Shown: positions 21,659-34,391, counted from the stretch's first letter. The stretch: 64,000 nucleotides of DNA from Antitrichia curtipendula (GCA_951230915.1 OX579638.1:20106696-20170695); one strand, 5' to 3'. The notes: generated by a model not told the origin, from the letters alone. Made by a program: numbers and translations.

Positions 21659-21753
21659 ATGAGAAATTGGCAAACTTGACGAAAGAATTTACAAAAGATG
21701 CTTATAACAAAGGCTTGGATGCATATGTTGTTCCCTCTGAAGATGCTAATCAG
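21659..21753 (+). pseudogene. Orphan exon resembling aminopeptidase P N-terminus
   Basis: A 95-bp open segment preceded by TTTTCCTCCAG and followed by GTGAATC has good acceptor and donor context. It encodes DEKLANLTKEF… and then GLDAYVVPSEDANQ. The latter matches the LDA.VVPSED.HQSEY motif that opens the creatinase-like N-terminal domain of Xaa-Pro aminopeptidase P; the usual His is Asn here. No adjacent exon of that gene was found, so this is probably a gene fragment beside T4. A very long intron leading out of view cannot be excluded. Confidence 0.5.
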
Positions 21754-22332
21754 GTGAATCATATTTTTGCAAGTACAATTTTTTGTTTTTGGTATCCTCA
21801 TGAAATCAGTAGCCAAAGGCAATTTTGAGTTTAAATTTGAGGAAATTCAATCTTCCAGACTTCAATCTTGCTCGAAGTATTTAAATTGTGCCCTGCCAAC
21901 ATGATGGTATGGAATTAATGCTAGTTGATGTGTACACTGTATACAGAGCAAGTTCATCGTAGACTGCTCAGCTTACAAATTAGGACTTCAATTACAGAAA
22001 GTGCTCACAGACAACTTCATCCCTCCAACACTATTCATTGCTTTAAAGTTTTGTCCTACTTTGTCCTATCTAAGAGTGAGACCCCACGGGGGGGGGGGGG
22101 GTTAGGGCATTTTTATGAGTCTGCGCTCTGGTGCCACGCGTTGGTTCTTTGTTCGTCGAACTTGCAGAACTGATGGTTGTGAGGGTGACACGTAACACCG
22201 GAAAGAATTTGATTGGGAAGAATTTGGTAACCTATTTCCGACGTGGCCATTGGGCTGGTCCAGTGTGTCAGGGAGAAAGCAAGGTAACCAAACCTATTCC
22301 TGTCACTTTAGGAAATTCACCTTCTTATGTTA
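21754..22332. other. Spacer with a G14 tract
   Basis: No gene recognised. A run of 14 G is at 22088-22101. Confidence 0.4.
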
Positions 22333-22334
22333 TA

Positions 22335-23029
22335 CTCCCTCCGTCCCAAAATGATCTTCTAATTTGCCCTTGTTTCTTGTCCCAAAATGATTTTCCTCCT
22401 CTGACGTGGAGTAAAAGCCCGCGAAATGAATTCCCATGTAATGAACAATTAAGTGAGAATTACGGCCATCATGACATGGGTAGTTGGGCCCAGGGAATCA
22501 ACTAATAATTCAAGACCGTGACTAGTTCAAAGTTATTTACAGAAATACAACAAACCTATCAAGAGAGTTCTTTTTGCTTGCCGGTATGTCAGATCGTTTG
22601 TAGATTCGGCAATGTGGGGCCAACCCTGGAAGTGAGCATCTATTTTGGGGGCTACTTACTACAGAAGGTGAGTTTGTCAATAATGCAACAGTGCGGTAAT
22701 CAATGCCATTGTGATTATCTGTGGCACACTCTGGGGTGCGGTGGACGCGGGAAAGACAGCTCATAGAGCAGGAAGAAAAACAGTGACAAAAAATTGCGCG
22801 CGAATTATTCAATTGATTGGCCAACGGTGCTCCTCCCCAAAGGTCCAAAAACTCACATTTCAAATCTCTACAACTTGATCTCAAAAATGAATCCCCAATT
22901 CGAATTTGGAGGACAATAGGAGAATATTGACCTTCATTTTTAAGTCAAAACAGAATTAAAAAATAATAATTTTTGACCTTAATCCGGAGCATTTAGTTGA
23001 ACAGGAAGATCATTTTGGGATGGAGGGAG
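22335..23029. mobile_element. Stowaway-type MITE (Tc1/mariner), 695 bp
   Basis: TA dinucleotides flank both ends (22333-22334 and 23030-23031). The left terminus reads CTCCCTCCGTCCCAAAATGA, and the right terminus in reverse complement reads CTCCCTCCATCCCAAAATGA, continuing TCTTC in both. This is the plant Stowaway terminus. A subterminal copy of TCCCAAAATGATTTTCCTCC follows at about 22380. No transposase was recognised, so it is non-autonomous, though long for a Stowaway. Confidence 0.85.
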
Positions 23030-23031
23030 TA

Positions 23032-25209
23032 CAAGTCATACTCCGTGATTGACTAATTTGTGTTGATTAGACTTTTAGAGAAAAACTTAATGGATGAAAA
23101 AAACATCTTAAAATTGTTCTGTTGGAATTTTTCATGAATGTTTGAAGTCAAAGGGTAGTAGATATGTATTAGTGTTGCTGAACTTATCTTAGATTCTTCT
23201 CCAAAAGTAAAAATTCAAAGGATGAAAGTCTATCAATATCTCAAAAAATGAACGAAATTAGATTATGAATAGGTTGGATTGGGGCCAAAAAGTAGGACCC
23301 ATATAGAATGAGGGTTGGGAATAGCTTGTTCTATTTTAGTCAATATTTGAAGCTCTCTATTATCACTCATTTATTCTAAAGTATGTTTTTATTGTATTTT
23401 GTAGTTTATCAAGTCCAATTTTCACTTTGAGTTGAAATTTTGAAAAATTCCTAAAATTAAATATTTTATTGCAATTTGAACTTTGGTCATATTACCATAG
23501 ATTGTTGATTTTTTAAATTTTAGAATTACTTATAAGAATATTTACACCGTATATTTCTACACTATAATTTGTACCCTAAAAAAAATTCAAAATTTTGGAG
23601 CATGATTTGTAATAGATAATTCATTTTTTTTACTTTTTATTCAAAAAATTCATAGTAATTTCAAAATTTCATCCAAAAAATTGAATTTTTTATGATTTAT
23701 TAAAATATATAATCATTTCTTTGAAAAATAAAAATTTAAACTTATATAGTTGCAAATGGGAGAATTTGAAGAAATGAACTTTAAAGTTTGAAAAGTATTC
23801 ACAAGCCATTCAATCCTTTTAAGACTGATCCCTAAACAATGGAGCCCATAACCATGCATGTAGTCGAATTTGAAAGTCCCTCACTTTGTATCTTCTATTT
23901 CTTCACTCTTTATAAATGAAGGTTTTTGCTTTTATTTTTCAAAAATGAACCTACATGCATAATATATATCACAAAATTTTCAAAATACTTTGTTAAAAAT
24001 TTGAAATTACTGTGAACTTTTGAAAATAAAATAAAATATATATTAAATATCAAATATACTTTTAAAATCTATATTTAGAAACACAATTATAGATCCTCAA
24101 CTTCAAACTTCATCAAAAATGTTTATATTAAAGATTTTCCCCTACTTTCCAAGTGGAGTAGATACTATACTTTAGAGGTTTTGTTTTGTTAGTTTTGTTC
24201 AAAAGCAAAAGAAATCATTTTGAATGTCAAAATCAAGGTTTAATCCCTAAAGTCCCAAGTCTTTTATTCATTTGAAACCATTCAATATTAAATGGCCAAG
24301 GCCTTTTTTGACCTTCTTGGAATTTGTTCAATATTAAACAAAATAATCAAAGTTTTGATCAATTTTATCAATTTAAAAAAAAAATTATAACTATACAAAT
24401 TCAAATTAGATATGTTATGGATCATATTATATATATATAATTGTAACTTATAAATGGAAAGATTATAATATTTGATCAAAAAGATACTCCGGAGTATTAG
24501 AAATCCAAAAGTGATTACAAGTATTCAATTGTATTTTTACATGTCAAATCTAATATTGAGGTCATGAATAAAATTTGATATTAAAGTACTTAACATATAT
24601 AACCATAATCAATTTACAGCTTCTGAAAAGTGTACTCTACAATTTTATAAATGAATTTTCAATGTGATTTCTCTCCCCCTCCTCCCAAGGTACAATGTAT
24701 TTGAGGCTCATTTCTAAGATTCTTTAATACATAAAAGTCAAAATTTGCAATAGACACTCTTGCACAAAATCTTCAATAAAAAATCATATATAAATTCTAT
24801 TCATAATCAGATTTTTAACTTTTAAAGAAGACTTTAATAGATACTCCACTAAAAAATATCCAAAATAGCAATTTAATAAGATTTGATTTAACTAAGAAAC
24901 TTAGTCAACACCCAAATATGGTGCCTTGAACATTTAGAGATTCAAGAAGAAAAAGTTAAAGTATTGAATTATATTATAAAGTATACTATTCTTTTGATAA
25001 ATAATCCCATCTAAAATTAAAAACAACTAAAATGTCTTGAACTTAACTCAATATTGTGGATATAGCATCAATAAAGTTGCACACAAAAAATTTGGATGAT
25101 AATAATTCATTCTTCAATATACATAAAGCATGTTTCACCATCCAAAAGTCACTTTTAGTCCTTTGCATCCTTGAAGGGCTTAGTCACAATGCAAGGTCAA
25201 ATAGAAAAA
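23032..25209. other. AT-rich spacer with dispersed repeat copy b
   Basis: No gene seen. Positions about 24830-24945 resemble 2140-2255. Very low GC and short ORFs in all frames suggest long-decayed repeats. Confidence 0.4.
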
Positions 25210-26205
25210 TCTTGTTAAAATATAGAGATATTTATTTTATAAAGTTTGATCATACAACACCTTGTATTGAATTCTTTATAGATCACATTTTGTTTACTTA
25301 ATAGGGTGTTTTTTAACATAAAAGATGCGTGTGTTTATGTTTCCTACATATCTATACAATCAAATTAAAAAAATGAGTTACCAATGTTTTTGAAACAACT
25401 ATCACATAAAATCATGAATATTAACCCCTAAAGCTTTGAGGCATGATTTCAAGCCATTTTCCACTTTGGAGCAAATCCTTCTTGATACAATATTTGTTAG
25501 ATTCTTGTCAAATTTTTACCAAAGGTGTGCTTTACTATTAGCTTGATGCTCAGATTTTTTTACAACAATCTAAGTTGTAGTAAAAAATTTATGCCTCAAA
25601 AAGACATGTTTTTGAAGTAGGGGTATTTTGGACAACAAGATAGATAGGTCCAATTGGTCTAAAATAAAATTTCCTCCTTTAGGCAATGTTAAAACCTTAA
25701 TAGTTTTATTTTCAAGGCTTATAAGTCAAAATCACGTGCTTGTATGCCTCTGAACTTTTAGGATTATATTATCAAGCTTTTTGAGAGTATGTATAAAAAA
25801 TTTCAGACCAATTGGACCTATCTATCATGGTTGTCCAAATTGCCTTTACTTCGAAAAAAATATCCTATTGAGGCAAAACTTTTTAACTACAACTTGGATT
25901 GTTGTAAAATTGTCTAGGAATCAAGCTAATAGTAAAGCACACCTTTTGTAAAAATCTCACAAGAATCCAACAAATACTGCACCAGGAAGGGCTTGCCCCA
26001 AAGTGAAAGTGACTTGAAATCATGCCTTTGAACTTTAGGGGTTAAAATTAAACAATTCACCCAAAACAAAGTTTTAGTTTTTTGAAACTCAAATTTGGTA
26101 TGCTTGGTTAGAATTGCGTAAAAATTGAATGCTGATTATGCAAGACAAAAAAATACTAATTGCATTCTATATTATGCAAAATTCTTTGATTGTCACAATA
26201 GGCAA
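25210..26205 (+). repeat. Foldback-family repeat, copy F1 (interrupted by T5)
   Basis: The sequence matches the right arm of the foldback at 43449-44746, but T5 is inserted at 25421-26045. The TTAA at 25298-25301 (GTTTACTTAATAGGG) is uninterrupted here, whereas in copy F2 the corresponding site holds T7. No left arm was recognised. Confidence 0.65.
25425..26041. mobile_element. TTAA element T5 (617 bp, long inverted arms)
   Basis: TTAA flanks at 25421-25424 and 26042-26045. Termini CCCCTAAAGCTTTGAGGCAT and, in reverse complement from the right, CCCCTAAAGTTCAAAGGCAT. The inverted similarity continues about 230 bp inward on each side, including GATAGATAGGTCCAATTGGTCT against AGACCAATTGGACCTATCTATC (quoted in part), so the element is nearly a complete foldback. 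It is non-coding. Its insertion into copy F1 is shown by uninterrupted TTAA sites at the same place in F2 (44575-44578 and, inverted, 43155-43158). Confidence 0.8.
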
Positions 26206-26847
26206 TTTGTAAGATGATTGTGCAATGCTTCATCTCCTTTCTAAGACGAATCGTCAAACTCTCAAAGCATTCACAAACTTCAGATACAACAGTTGGATAC
26301 CGGATGCCTCATTGTCCATATCTGTATCCATTCAATCTCTGTTGTCGTTATAAATTTGAAACTTTTGGTTCCTTATTGAGTTCAAAATTTCCAAAAGAGA
26401 CATGACATTTCAAGATTATGAGCAAGGCTCTTCAAATGCTCATTTCAAACAAACGGTTTGAAACGAGTTAATTAGAGGTTTGCTGCATCGATCTCTGGTC
26501 ACAATGCTTCCTACAAATGGTGCACATGTCCGACGTTGAATCGAGTGGACGATGATATGTAGAAAATCGATTCCGTCTGCAAATCACGTACGCTAGGATT
26601 TCAATCGAGGCCTTCTTTCTTGATCGAATTCTTTAATGGATTGAGGGCTTCTCTCTCGATCACTCTGGTGTTTCTAGACCTTCTTTCAGAGCTCCTGCAG
26701 ATGTGCTGCAACTACAAAATGCTCGAGGGCATTTCAGAAATCTTTTCGAAAGAGAGCAATAAAACTACACAAGATTCGGTCGTTTGAGATACGGAAGCCA
26801 TTCAGAAACGTAGTCGGGTCCTCGCTTTCGTCTCGGTGAAAACTAGT
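26206..26847. other. Spacer before PB2
   Basis: No gene recognised. CG-containing sequence with TCGAT repeats near 26560-26660 differs from the AT-rich surroundings. Confidence 0.35.
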
Positions 26848-27804
26848 TTAACCCCTTTTGCACTTTGGCAGGTGAGATACGGGTTGGGTATAGAAGCCCT
26901 TGGGGCGTACATTTCTCCAAAAGTGGGCGTCAGGTTGGAGCTTTAGGCCCATATTTTTTGTGACTACAGAATTCATTACGATTATGATACCCTGAAATTC
27001 TCACAAGATTTGGAGCAGCGGAAGTATTTAAAACAAAATGGAGTATGAACTTCGTATTTAGTGAAGGGAAAAAAGTAGAAAACCTAGAATTGGGAGTACA
27101 CTAGGGGGGCTCCTGTACACAGACGGTCCACATTTTGGTCCTATGTAGACTAAGTCCTTCCTTGTAGTACGATGGGCTGCCGGTGTGCAGGTGAATTAGG
27201 TACCGTTTCTTCCGGTTTAGGGCCGCATGTACACGCAGTTCCTCCCTGTGCGCTATCCACGCTGGCCCAATCACAAATAATTTAGACTTAAAAAATGCTG
27301 TACTTGTATCTGCTGAAGTCGTTTGCTGGGAAGCGGTTACCTGAAGTGGCACACAGCACCTCCTATGGCCGCCCAAGATACAACAATATTTTTGGAAGAT
27401 TGCCAGATCAATTTGTCAAACCACCAATAAATGCACTTCCTCTCATACTCCTCATGTCACTGAACTTCAATTGTCATTCACTCCATCCACATAACGGGAA
27501 GGCAGATCACAAAAGATTTCGAAGGTAATGAAACTACTAATCCTGAGATATTGAGGAATTAAGCCTGAGATATTGTAGATTTCCTCCATCTTTACAGAAG
27601 GGGACCCAAACGTCTTCGTTGCAACGGGGTGACACTGGGTTGCTTCCTTCCTGTGCACTACATAAGCTTCCCTCCCGACCTACACATTGTGCTTCTTCCA
27701 TTCTCACCACGACCCTGTCTGTGCACACAATATACGCTTCTACCGCCTAGTCGCTTTACAGTACTCTCGCTAGTTCTCAGTAAACTCGTGAAGACTCCGA
27801 AGTC

Positions 27805-28273
27805 ATGGAAACCTATAAGGATGTAGCGCGGAAGCAGTATGGGTTCTATAGCGACGACTTCTGCTTCGTCAAGGTCTTGAAGAAGGCCTCCTTTGCCTCG
27901 ATGGTGAGACTCGCTTCCGAACTCCGTCGTTGTAGTTTGCACTTCCGCTGGTTTTGTTCATCTCTCTAGCGCCAGTACTCACTGCCGGTCTTGAATTGCG
28001 CAGACTGTTCCTTACTGGTTTGCAAAATCCCACGGAGACAAATTCATTGGCACAGTCATGCTGGGCTACGGGGGAGGCAGACGAGACTGGGAGGTGAAAT
28101 GTAAAGCATACAACACCCCCCCGAACTACAGACAAGTATCTTTCACAACCGGTTTTAGCGAGTTCTGCAACATGTACAACTTGCAGCTTGGTGACCGACT
28201 AACCTTCAAATTGATCAGCGACGGTTGCTTCAACGTCACGCGCGCCGAGGACACTTCTACATCGGCAGCGTAG
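27805..28273 (+). CDS. Small B3-domain protein, two exons, inside PB2
   Basis: Exon 1 is 27805-27903 (ATG, 33 codons), followed by a 100-bp GT-AG intron (GTGAGA…TGCGCAG), and exon 2 is 28004-28273 with TAG; frame is kept, giving 122 residues. The product reads as one B3 DNA-binding domain: a beta strand with FCFVKVLKKASF (about 19-30), VPYWFAKSHGDKF, W-x-V-K (DWEVK), a TTGFSEFCNMYNL stretch, then LGDRLTFKLI. These follow the B3 order (strand, ip..fa..h, W.vk, GW..F...n.L..GD...F.l). B3 domains are plant-specific and bind DNA in the nucleus. Whether it is captured host sequence or a functional transposon gene is unknown. The start codon is the first in frame; more N-terminal exons are possible. 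Confidence 0.7.
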
Positions 28274-29688
28274 TTCCACACTTGTACACCGGAGGTGGAC
28301 AACGGGATCAGTACCTGCATTTGACTCTTCCCAAAGTCTGGGTCCACGCATTCGGGCATGCGAGGTACTCACAGAAGTGACCAGAGACTAAGTGAGGACA
28401 CAACAACTGCAATGACAGAAACGGAGGTTAGCAGTATGATGTAAATTATTTAGGCAGGTATTGGAATGAAGTGCGCAAAACGGTTTAAAGCTAGTGCAAT
28501 GGATACATAACACTCACCTTAGTTTATGCGCCAAACGCTGAAGTATTCCGCTTCTTTGGGTCGTTTTTTGGGATGAAGTGCTGCGGTACTGTAACGGCTG
28601 CTCATCCCTTCTCTGACATAGGTTTAGTATTGGCATACAAGACAAACACCTATTACTATAATATAGTTCTCATAACATCTACGGCAGAACAAGAGACCAC
28701 AAACATCTTGGAAGTTCATATTTTTTAAAGCTTCAGTGAATTTTAGCCCTACACCTGCATTACTCTTTTTGTTTTGTCATTGTGTACTCACTGCATATGA
28801 ATCCTTGTACATGCTCATGATGCGTCCAGGTGGTCTCCGATCATAATCCATGTTTGCTGTAAATAACGATGCAAAACAAATCCGTGTACTCAGAAACTCT
28901 CCATGTAATGCATTGGATCTGCGGCACCTGAACCACCATACCCTTGCAAGAATGACGAGGATGCAAGCATAGGATTTAGTGCTGCAGTGGGCAATCCTAG
29001 ATTTGGGTTTAGGAGCAAGAGAAACTGTCCAGTCCATACAACTCAGTCTAAACGAAGGAAGCACTCTGAACTACACTATGCAAATGGAATCAAGAAAATG
29101 AGTTGTACCTTAGGATTGCAGACCCGTGTAGAGCAAGCACGATCTTCACCTTGTCGGCCCTGACATCGATGATCTTCATGTTCTAAGGCCTTCGACCGTT
29201 GCTTTCCCATTCTTGTTATGCTCCGCCAATTGCATCACATAATGGAGGTGTATGGTTAAAAAAAGACAGTTCGGAAATTGGAAGTCAGGTAGAGATGGAT
29301 GAGTCTCACTGCAATGGAGATATGTAAATGCCTGTGTCAAAAATTGCATGAAATTCGTAAGGAATGAAGTTGAAAAATTGCACGTCAAGTACAGTTTCGT
29401 CATCAAAGTTTCTAACCAAAAATGCTGAACTACGTCCACTCTCTACTGCGGACCCTTACTGATGTACATCTACCGCTCAGCTCCGTGACAGTGCTCAGCA
29501 CTCACTCCTAGAAGTTAACCACGGCTAAGTCATAGACTATGCCGACCACTCCACCGACCGTGACCATGTAAACCACATGTAGTCCCTCGGTGGAAACCGT
29601 CGTTGAAGTCCCCATTCGCTACCCCACCAGGAAACCTCCAAGCCAGTGCCTGAATGGATCAAGAAATGGATGTCAGATTCTTCACGTA
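28274..29688. other. PB2 interior between the B3 gene and the transposase
   Basis: I recognise no gene. Short open stretches on the minus strand (28777-29064; an ATG at 29179) could only be joined through a 43-bp intron, which is too short for plants, so I do not call them. Confidence 0.4.
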
Positions 29689-32600
29689 CTAGGTATTCAA
29701 TTTAGCATGCTCGGCATAGTAACACCCGGCACGGCACATCCACTTATTCCCACATGCTTCACAGTACCATCTCTGTAGATGACACAGACCACACAACTTC
29801 TTCTCAACTTCGAGTAAAAAGGAGCATGGGTCCGTGGCAGTCGCCGGTGTGTACGACCTCGTGGATGTGCCCTCCTCTGCCGTGCCAAAATAGCATCTGC
29901 GATTAGATGCTTTCCTACCGCAATTTTGTATGCCAGATGGGGCATGATCCGTAAACCAAGATCTTCCATTTCTTTTGTCCAAGTGACGTAAGCGTTCACC
30001 AAGCTCTGATCCACAACAAAGTGGAATAACTTCATCCACCACTTGTGCGAACGTAACTGGGCAGAGTAGTTTCCGCGCAGATGGTCCGTGACGTCCACAC
30101 CTCTCATGTACTCCACGTAAGCTTTGTGCATTGGTGACGACGGAACAATCAAGTGGCCACGAATACCAGGTATGCGGCGTAACGTTGTCACGCCAGGGGC
30201 CCACGGTGCCACTGCCGTACTAAGCAGGGTCACTAGTTTTTTATCCTGCCAAGAAACGACTCCAATCTGGCGATGAATGTGGGTCCTAATCAGCATGGAC
30301 CCTCGAACCTCGTTGTCTTGCGCCCGGTAGAGACCAGCAGGTAGATTCTTACTAGTGCGCCTGATGGTGCCGGTGGCCCAAATTCCATTCACCATGAGCT
30401 TGTGAAAAAGATTCACACTTGCAAACAAATTGTCAATCACCAAGTGGTGACCCCTACCCTTCAAGCCTGAAAGCATTCTCTCCACAATATGATAACCTAG
30501 TCCATGTGGCCAGTACCAGTGCCCTCACCAAAGTAGACTTCTATATTCCAAACAAACTTGCTTTTAGAACTCGCTAGTAACCAGACTTTTATCCCAAATC
30601 TAACGGGCTTATCAGGCATGAATTGTCTGATGAAGCAGTAACGCCCTTTATACGGTATGACGCACTCATCGACAGTGATTTCCCTATCTAAATTGTAGAT
30701 ATTCTGGGACACCATACCAAAGTGCTCTATAAGCCACCTGGTTTTTGCTATCCGGTCAAAACAAGGATGATCCACGTCGTGCACTACCTGGCTATTGTCC
30801 ACGAGATGCAGGCAACTAAGAATTTGTTGAAACCGAGGCAAAGTCATTACCTCGGGTATAACCTCGCAATACAAGAGGTTTTCACTCTTCATCCAGTACT
30901 GTCTTATACCAGGTAGTTTCTTGCACCCCATTAGTATGCAAATACCTATCCAACCGCGAATCTCTGAGCGGTCTACGTCAACCCATGAAGCTCCTCCCTT
31001 AGTTCGTGGCAGTTCATTCGGCTTATGGGGCAGTAAAGCTCGAGCATACCTATTGGTTTCTACAGCTACCCAATCTAAAGTGTCATCTGTCCAATACAGG
31101 TTGAACACCCGTTCTGGTTGTGGGATACCTACTTTTAGAGGACACTTTAGTCCGGGAGGAGGGCCGCTGAAGTTGTCTCGACTCCCAATGAATTCGACAC
31201 TATCTGAATTCCAGGACGACTTTCTGTAGTAAGCGGCCAGTTCGTCTACCTCCATCTCCCACGGAGTGAATGCCTCGGGCCGCATGCACCAATGCGTCAG
31301 ACCGTCATCATTCTGAAAGGATTCGTCTACTACATCTAAGTCAATATCGGAGTCACCGCTTTCGACAGCATCTTCGTAAGCGGGAATCTAGTCCCGGTCA
31401 CTAGAGTCCACATCTTCGTTTCGAAGTGGTAGATCCTCATCTACATCATCGAACCCACTCCCTACATCGTCAAAAAGCATGTAATCTGGTAGGCTGACCC
31501 TTACCTTAGGGAAAGTTGTGCGTGCAGTGGAATCTTGAGTGCCTTCAGTTCCCTCCACGTCCGAGGGGACCTCGAAATCCGCTATCGGGTGACCACGCGG
31601 CTCCGGCGCTTCTCTGGGATGTTGCATGTTGTCAAGAACATGCTCAGGGAAGCCCCCGCCTATGGTCCCTTCGACTAACTCCGTGGCTACCCCGTCGCCA
31701 TTGCCGCTTAGCCATCCTGGTCCTCCTTCTTCCAGTAGCACTCCGAAATCTTCGAGGAGTTCGGTCTCTGGTGTAGCAGGGACGAGGGCAGCTTCGCTTC
31801 TTGCCAAGCCATGTTGGGTCTTTGCCCACCCGTAGTCGTGTCCACACTCGCTACCCATAGCGCCTGAGTCGCGTGTAACAGCGATGCGTACTTGATTCTC
31901 GTCCAAGTGATACTCATTGGGGAAGCCACCTAATTCACAGACCACCTTCTTGCGCCCCGTCCCGAGGTCCACCCCTTCGCCCACAACATGTCCTTGTGTC
32001 CAGGTTGGAGTGTACCCAGTGTGGAAGGATGATTCTGACAAGAATCGATTAGGAACGAGTACCGCCCACCCTGCTCTAGCAGCACTCCAGTCGCCATAAG
32101 TGCTGCGTAGGTGTGCAGGTACTTCACCAATGACAAGTGGTTTTGGCAGCTGCAACGTTCCACCGGGATGTGTACTACCGAAGCCAGTGGCTTTGTTGAT
32201 CGGGTCGATAGACCTCCAAGCCTCCTCTCTGAAAACTGTCTCCCATAGATTCACATTCATAGTCTCCATGCTGCCGACAGTGTGCTGCAATTCAGGCGCC
32301 ATGCTTTCATTGAAGAGGTCGTTGTCTTCTTCTTGAAATTGGGAGAGAACTTCTCGGATGTAGGCATCGTTCTGTCGTTGTTGGTCGTATTGCAGGAAGA
32401 CAGCCGCCTTCACCCGTGTGACGACACCCCCGGTGAGGTTTGGGATGACCGGGGAAGGAACCCACTGCCGTGGCTTCTTCTCTTTGGTGACGACCCCTTT
32501 TTCCTTCTGGTCCCTCGTCCATCTACCGTTCCTCCCCCTTGCTGCACATTACAAAGCAATTTGAAACATATTGATTAGTCTGCGTTTCACGAATTCAACA

Positions 32601-34125
32601 CATACGTGAAAATTGGAAATACAGACAGAAACAAGTTCCTGCTACGTACGTCTTTCCCATGGTGTGGAGTCACGTGGAGGAGGTCCGATGTCATTCGGCG
32701 AATTCGGACTTGGCATTGGCGTTAGCTGGAGGAATTCGTGAGCTGCATGCGATGGCGTCTGCCCCTTCGACGTCCGCCCCTTCCGAGGCTTTTTCAACAG
32801 TAGGGTGAGTGACGCTCCCTCCATATGGGCTTCCCGTACTTCTTGTAGTGGAGGACCCTTCTTTGCAGTCGCTTTGCGGACCCTCTTCTTCTTCGCTTGT
32901 AGGTTGACATTGTCGGACCGAACTTCAATTAGTGGCTGGTTGTTGGTGAGTGCACCATCAGTGACCTGAAGCATGCAGTAAGAGAGTGAACAACAGCATT
33001 CCATTGACTGCACTGTAATCAAATTGTTTGATTGTTAACGAGGGAGCCATCGAAGTTGAAGTCTGCCTAAATTCTACAGAACAGTTCTCGTTCAAAATTT
33101 TGAAACTATCGTGGACCATTACCTTCTTCGATCTGGGCTTCTGAGCTGGCTTTGGGATTTCAGTCGCGGGAGCATTCTCCTGGTTTAGCACAACCATGAG
33201 TGGTGGCTCATCGTGGAGGAATTCTGGTCCATCCCTGTCCTGCAACAGCCAAAAACAAAACATTTGTCAGCATGAGCTTGTACAATCGAATTGTATAAGC
33301 GAGGGAAGCCACATAGAAGAACAGCAGAGCTCCATGTTGGAACTTCATACTCAATACAGGCACCACTAATGCACAGTACAAACCCTAAAGAAAGTCGTCT
33401 AAAACGAATGGGTGCACCGATGTAGTGAGCACCCTGAACGGAGCTTAGGTCAGGAACCCTAAACCCCATAGAGACCCTGAATCGCCACGAAAAATCCCAG
33501 ACATGGACTGGAATTGATCCCACGGAAATTTGACCAGCTGTATATTGAGTACAATCTTCCTCTTCTTCGTAGGCTGTGGAGACACTCGTTCCATGCAACG
33601 TAATGGTAAGGGATTCTGCATTGTCGTCGTGCGTGACCCCTCAACCCTAAAACCAGATGGAAATTACTTTCAATGCATGCAGGCAGATGCACATTCTCGT
33701 GACATTGTAGGTTCATGCGCCTAAAGCCTTCACCCATGTTCTCAAATGTTATGTATAGCAATATGCAGAACATTGCATTGTTGCCAGCATCCAAAATTGT
33801 AAACCATCTTCAAAGCCTATGAATTTCGAATTACCTGTGCCGATGATTGCATGTTCTTTGTGGGGTCGGCGAAACGTGGTCGCGATCGGGCGAGTTTCTT
33901 CATCCTCTCCGAAATTGCTTTGAGAAATCTCCTCGCGTTGCCAAAACCGCCGAAACAGACTGGCCCCAACCTGGCTTGGCACTCTGTCAATCGCTGAATT
34001 GAAAGGAGACATTCAATAGTCCCGACTACGATAGAAACTAACTCCAACTCCAAGACTCCACCTTCGACGACACTGCTTGACTTCACACCCTGTTTATACT
34101 CCCAGGCGGCAACATCCAGCTCCAT
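29689..34125 (-). pseudogene. piggyBac transposase gene, PB2 copy, four exons, decayed
   Basis: Splice model with frame kept: 34125-33835 (ATG, 97 codons), 33239-33123 (39 codons), 32965-32650, then 32541 to about 29689; all introns are GT-AG. The N-terminal exons are charged and low complexity (KKKRVRKATAKK could be a nuclear signal). The last exon holds an acidic linker, then the transposase core: EIRGWIGICILMGCKKLP, ITVDECVIPYKGR with the first catalytic Asp (codon 30668-30670), FMPDKPVRFGIKVW, GHHLVIDNLFAS with the second, YMRGVDVTDH with the third, and HKWWMKLFHF. It is broken by TAG at 31388-31390, a frameshift near 30500 and another near 29815. After the last, the Cys-rich tail (CGLCHLQRWYCEAC) continues in a different frame. 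Fewer key residues are lost than in PB1. Confidence 0.85.
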
Positions 34126-34391
34126 TGCAGCCTCTCCCGCCTTGCCTAAATTCAAACCCCAGCCCCTCAACAATGCAGTCACAATCTCTTGGCGGCCGCC
34201 TTCGGATTGCTTCCAGATTCGTTTGCTTGAAACAAAAATATAAAACTCCCCGATTGTCTTCCCAAACCAGCTGAAGGAGTTGGTGCAGAATCCAAGAAAA
34301 CGTCTCCGTCGTCCGGGTCGTGACGAGAAGTACCCCAACTGCCAATCACCGGCTAAGGCCGGTGCGCATGACGTGTGCAGGATACGTACAG

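Noticed and set aside
28777..29179. Possible two-exon minus-strand gene in PB2 (29109-29179 joined to 28777-29065)
   Set aside because: The frame can be joined only through a 43-bp intron, shorter than plant spliceosomal introns, and no domain is recognised.
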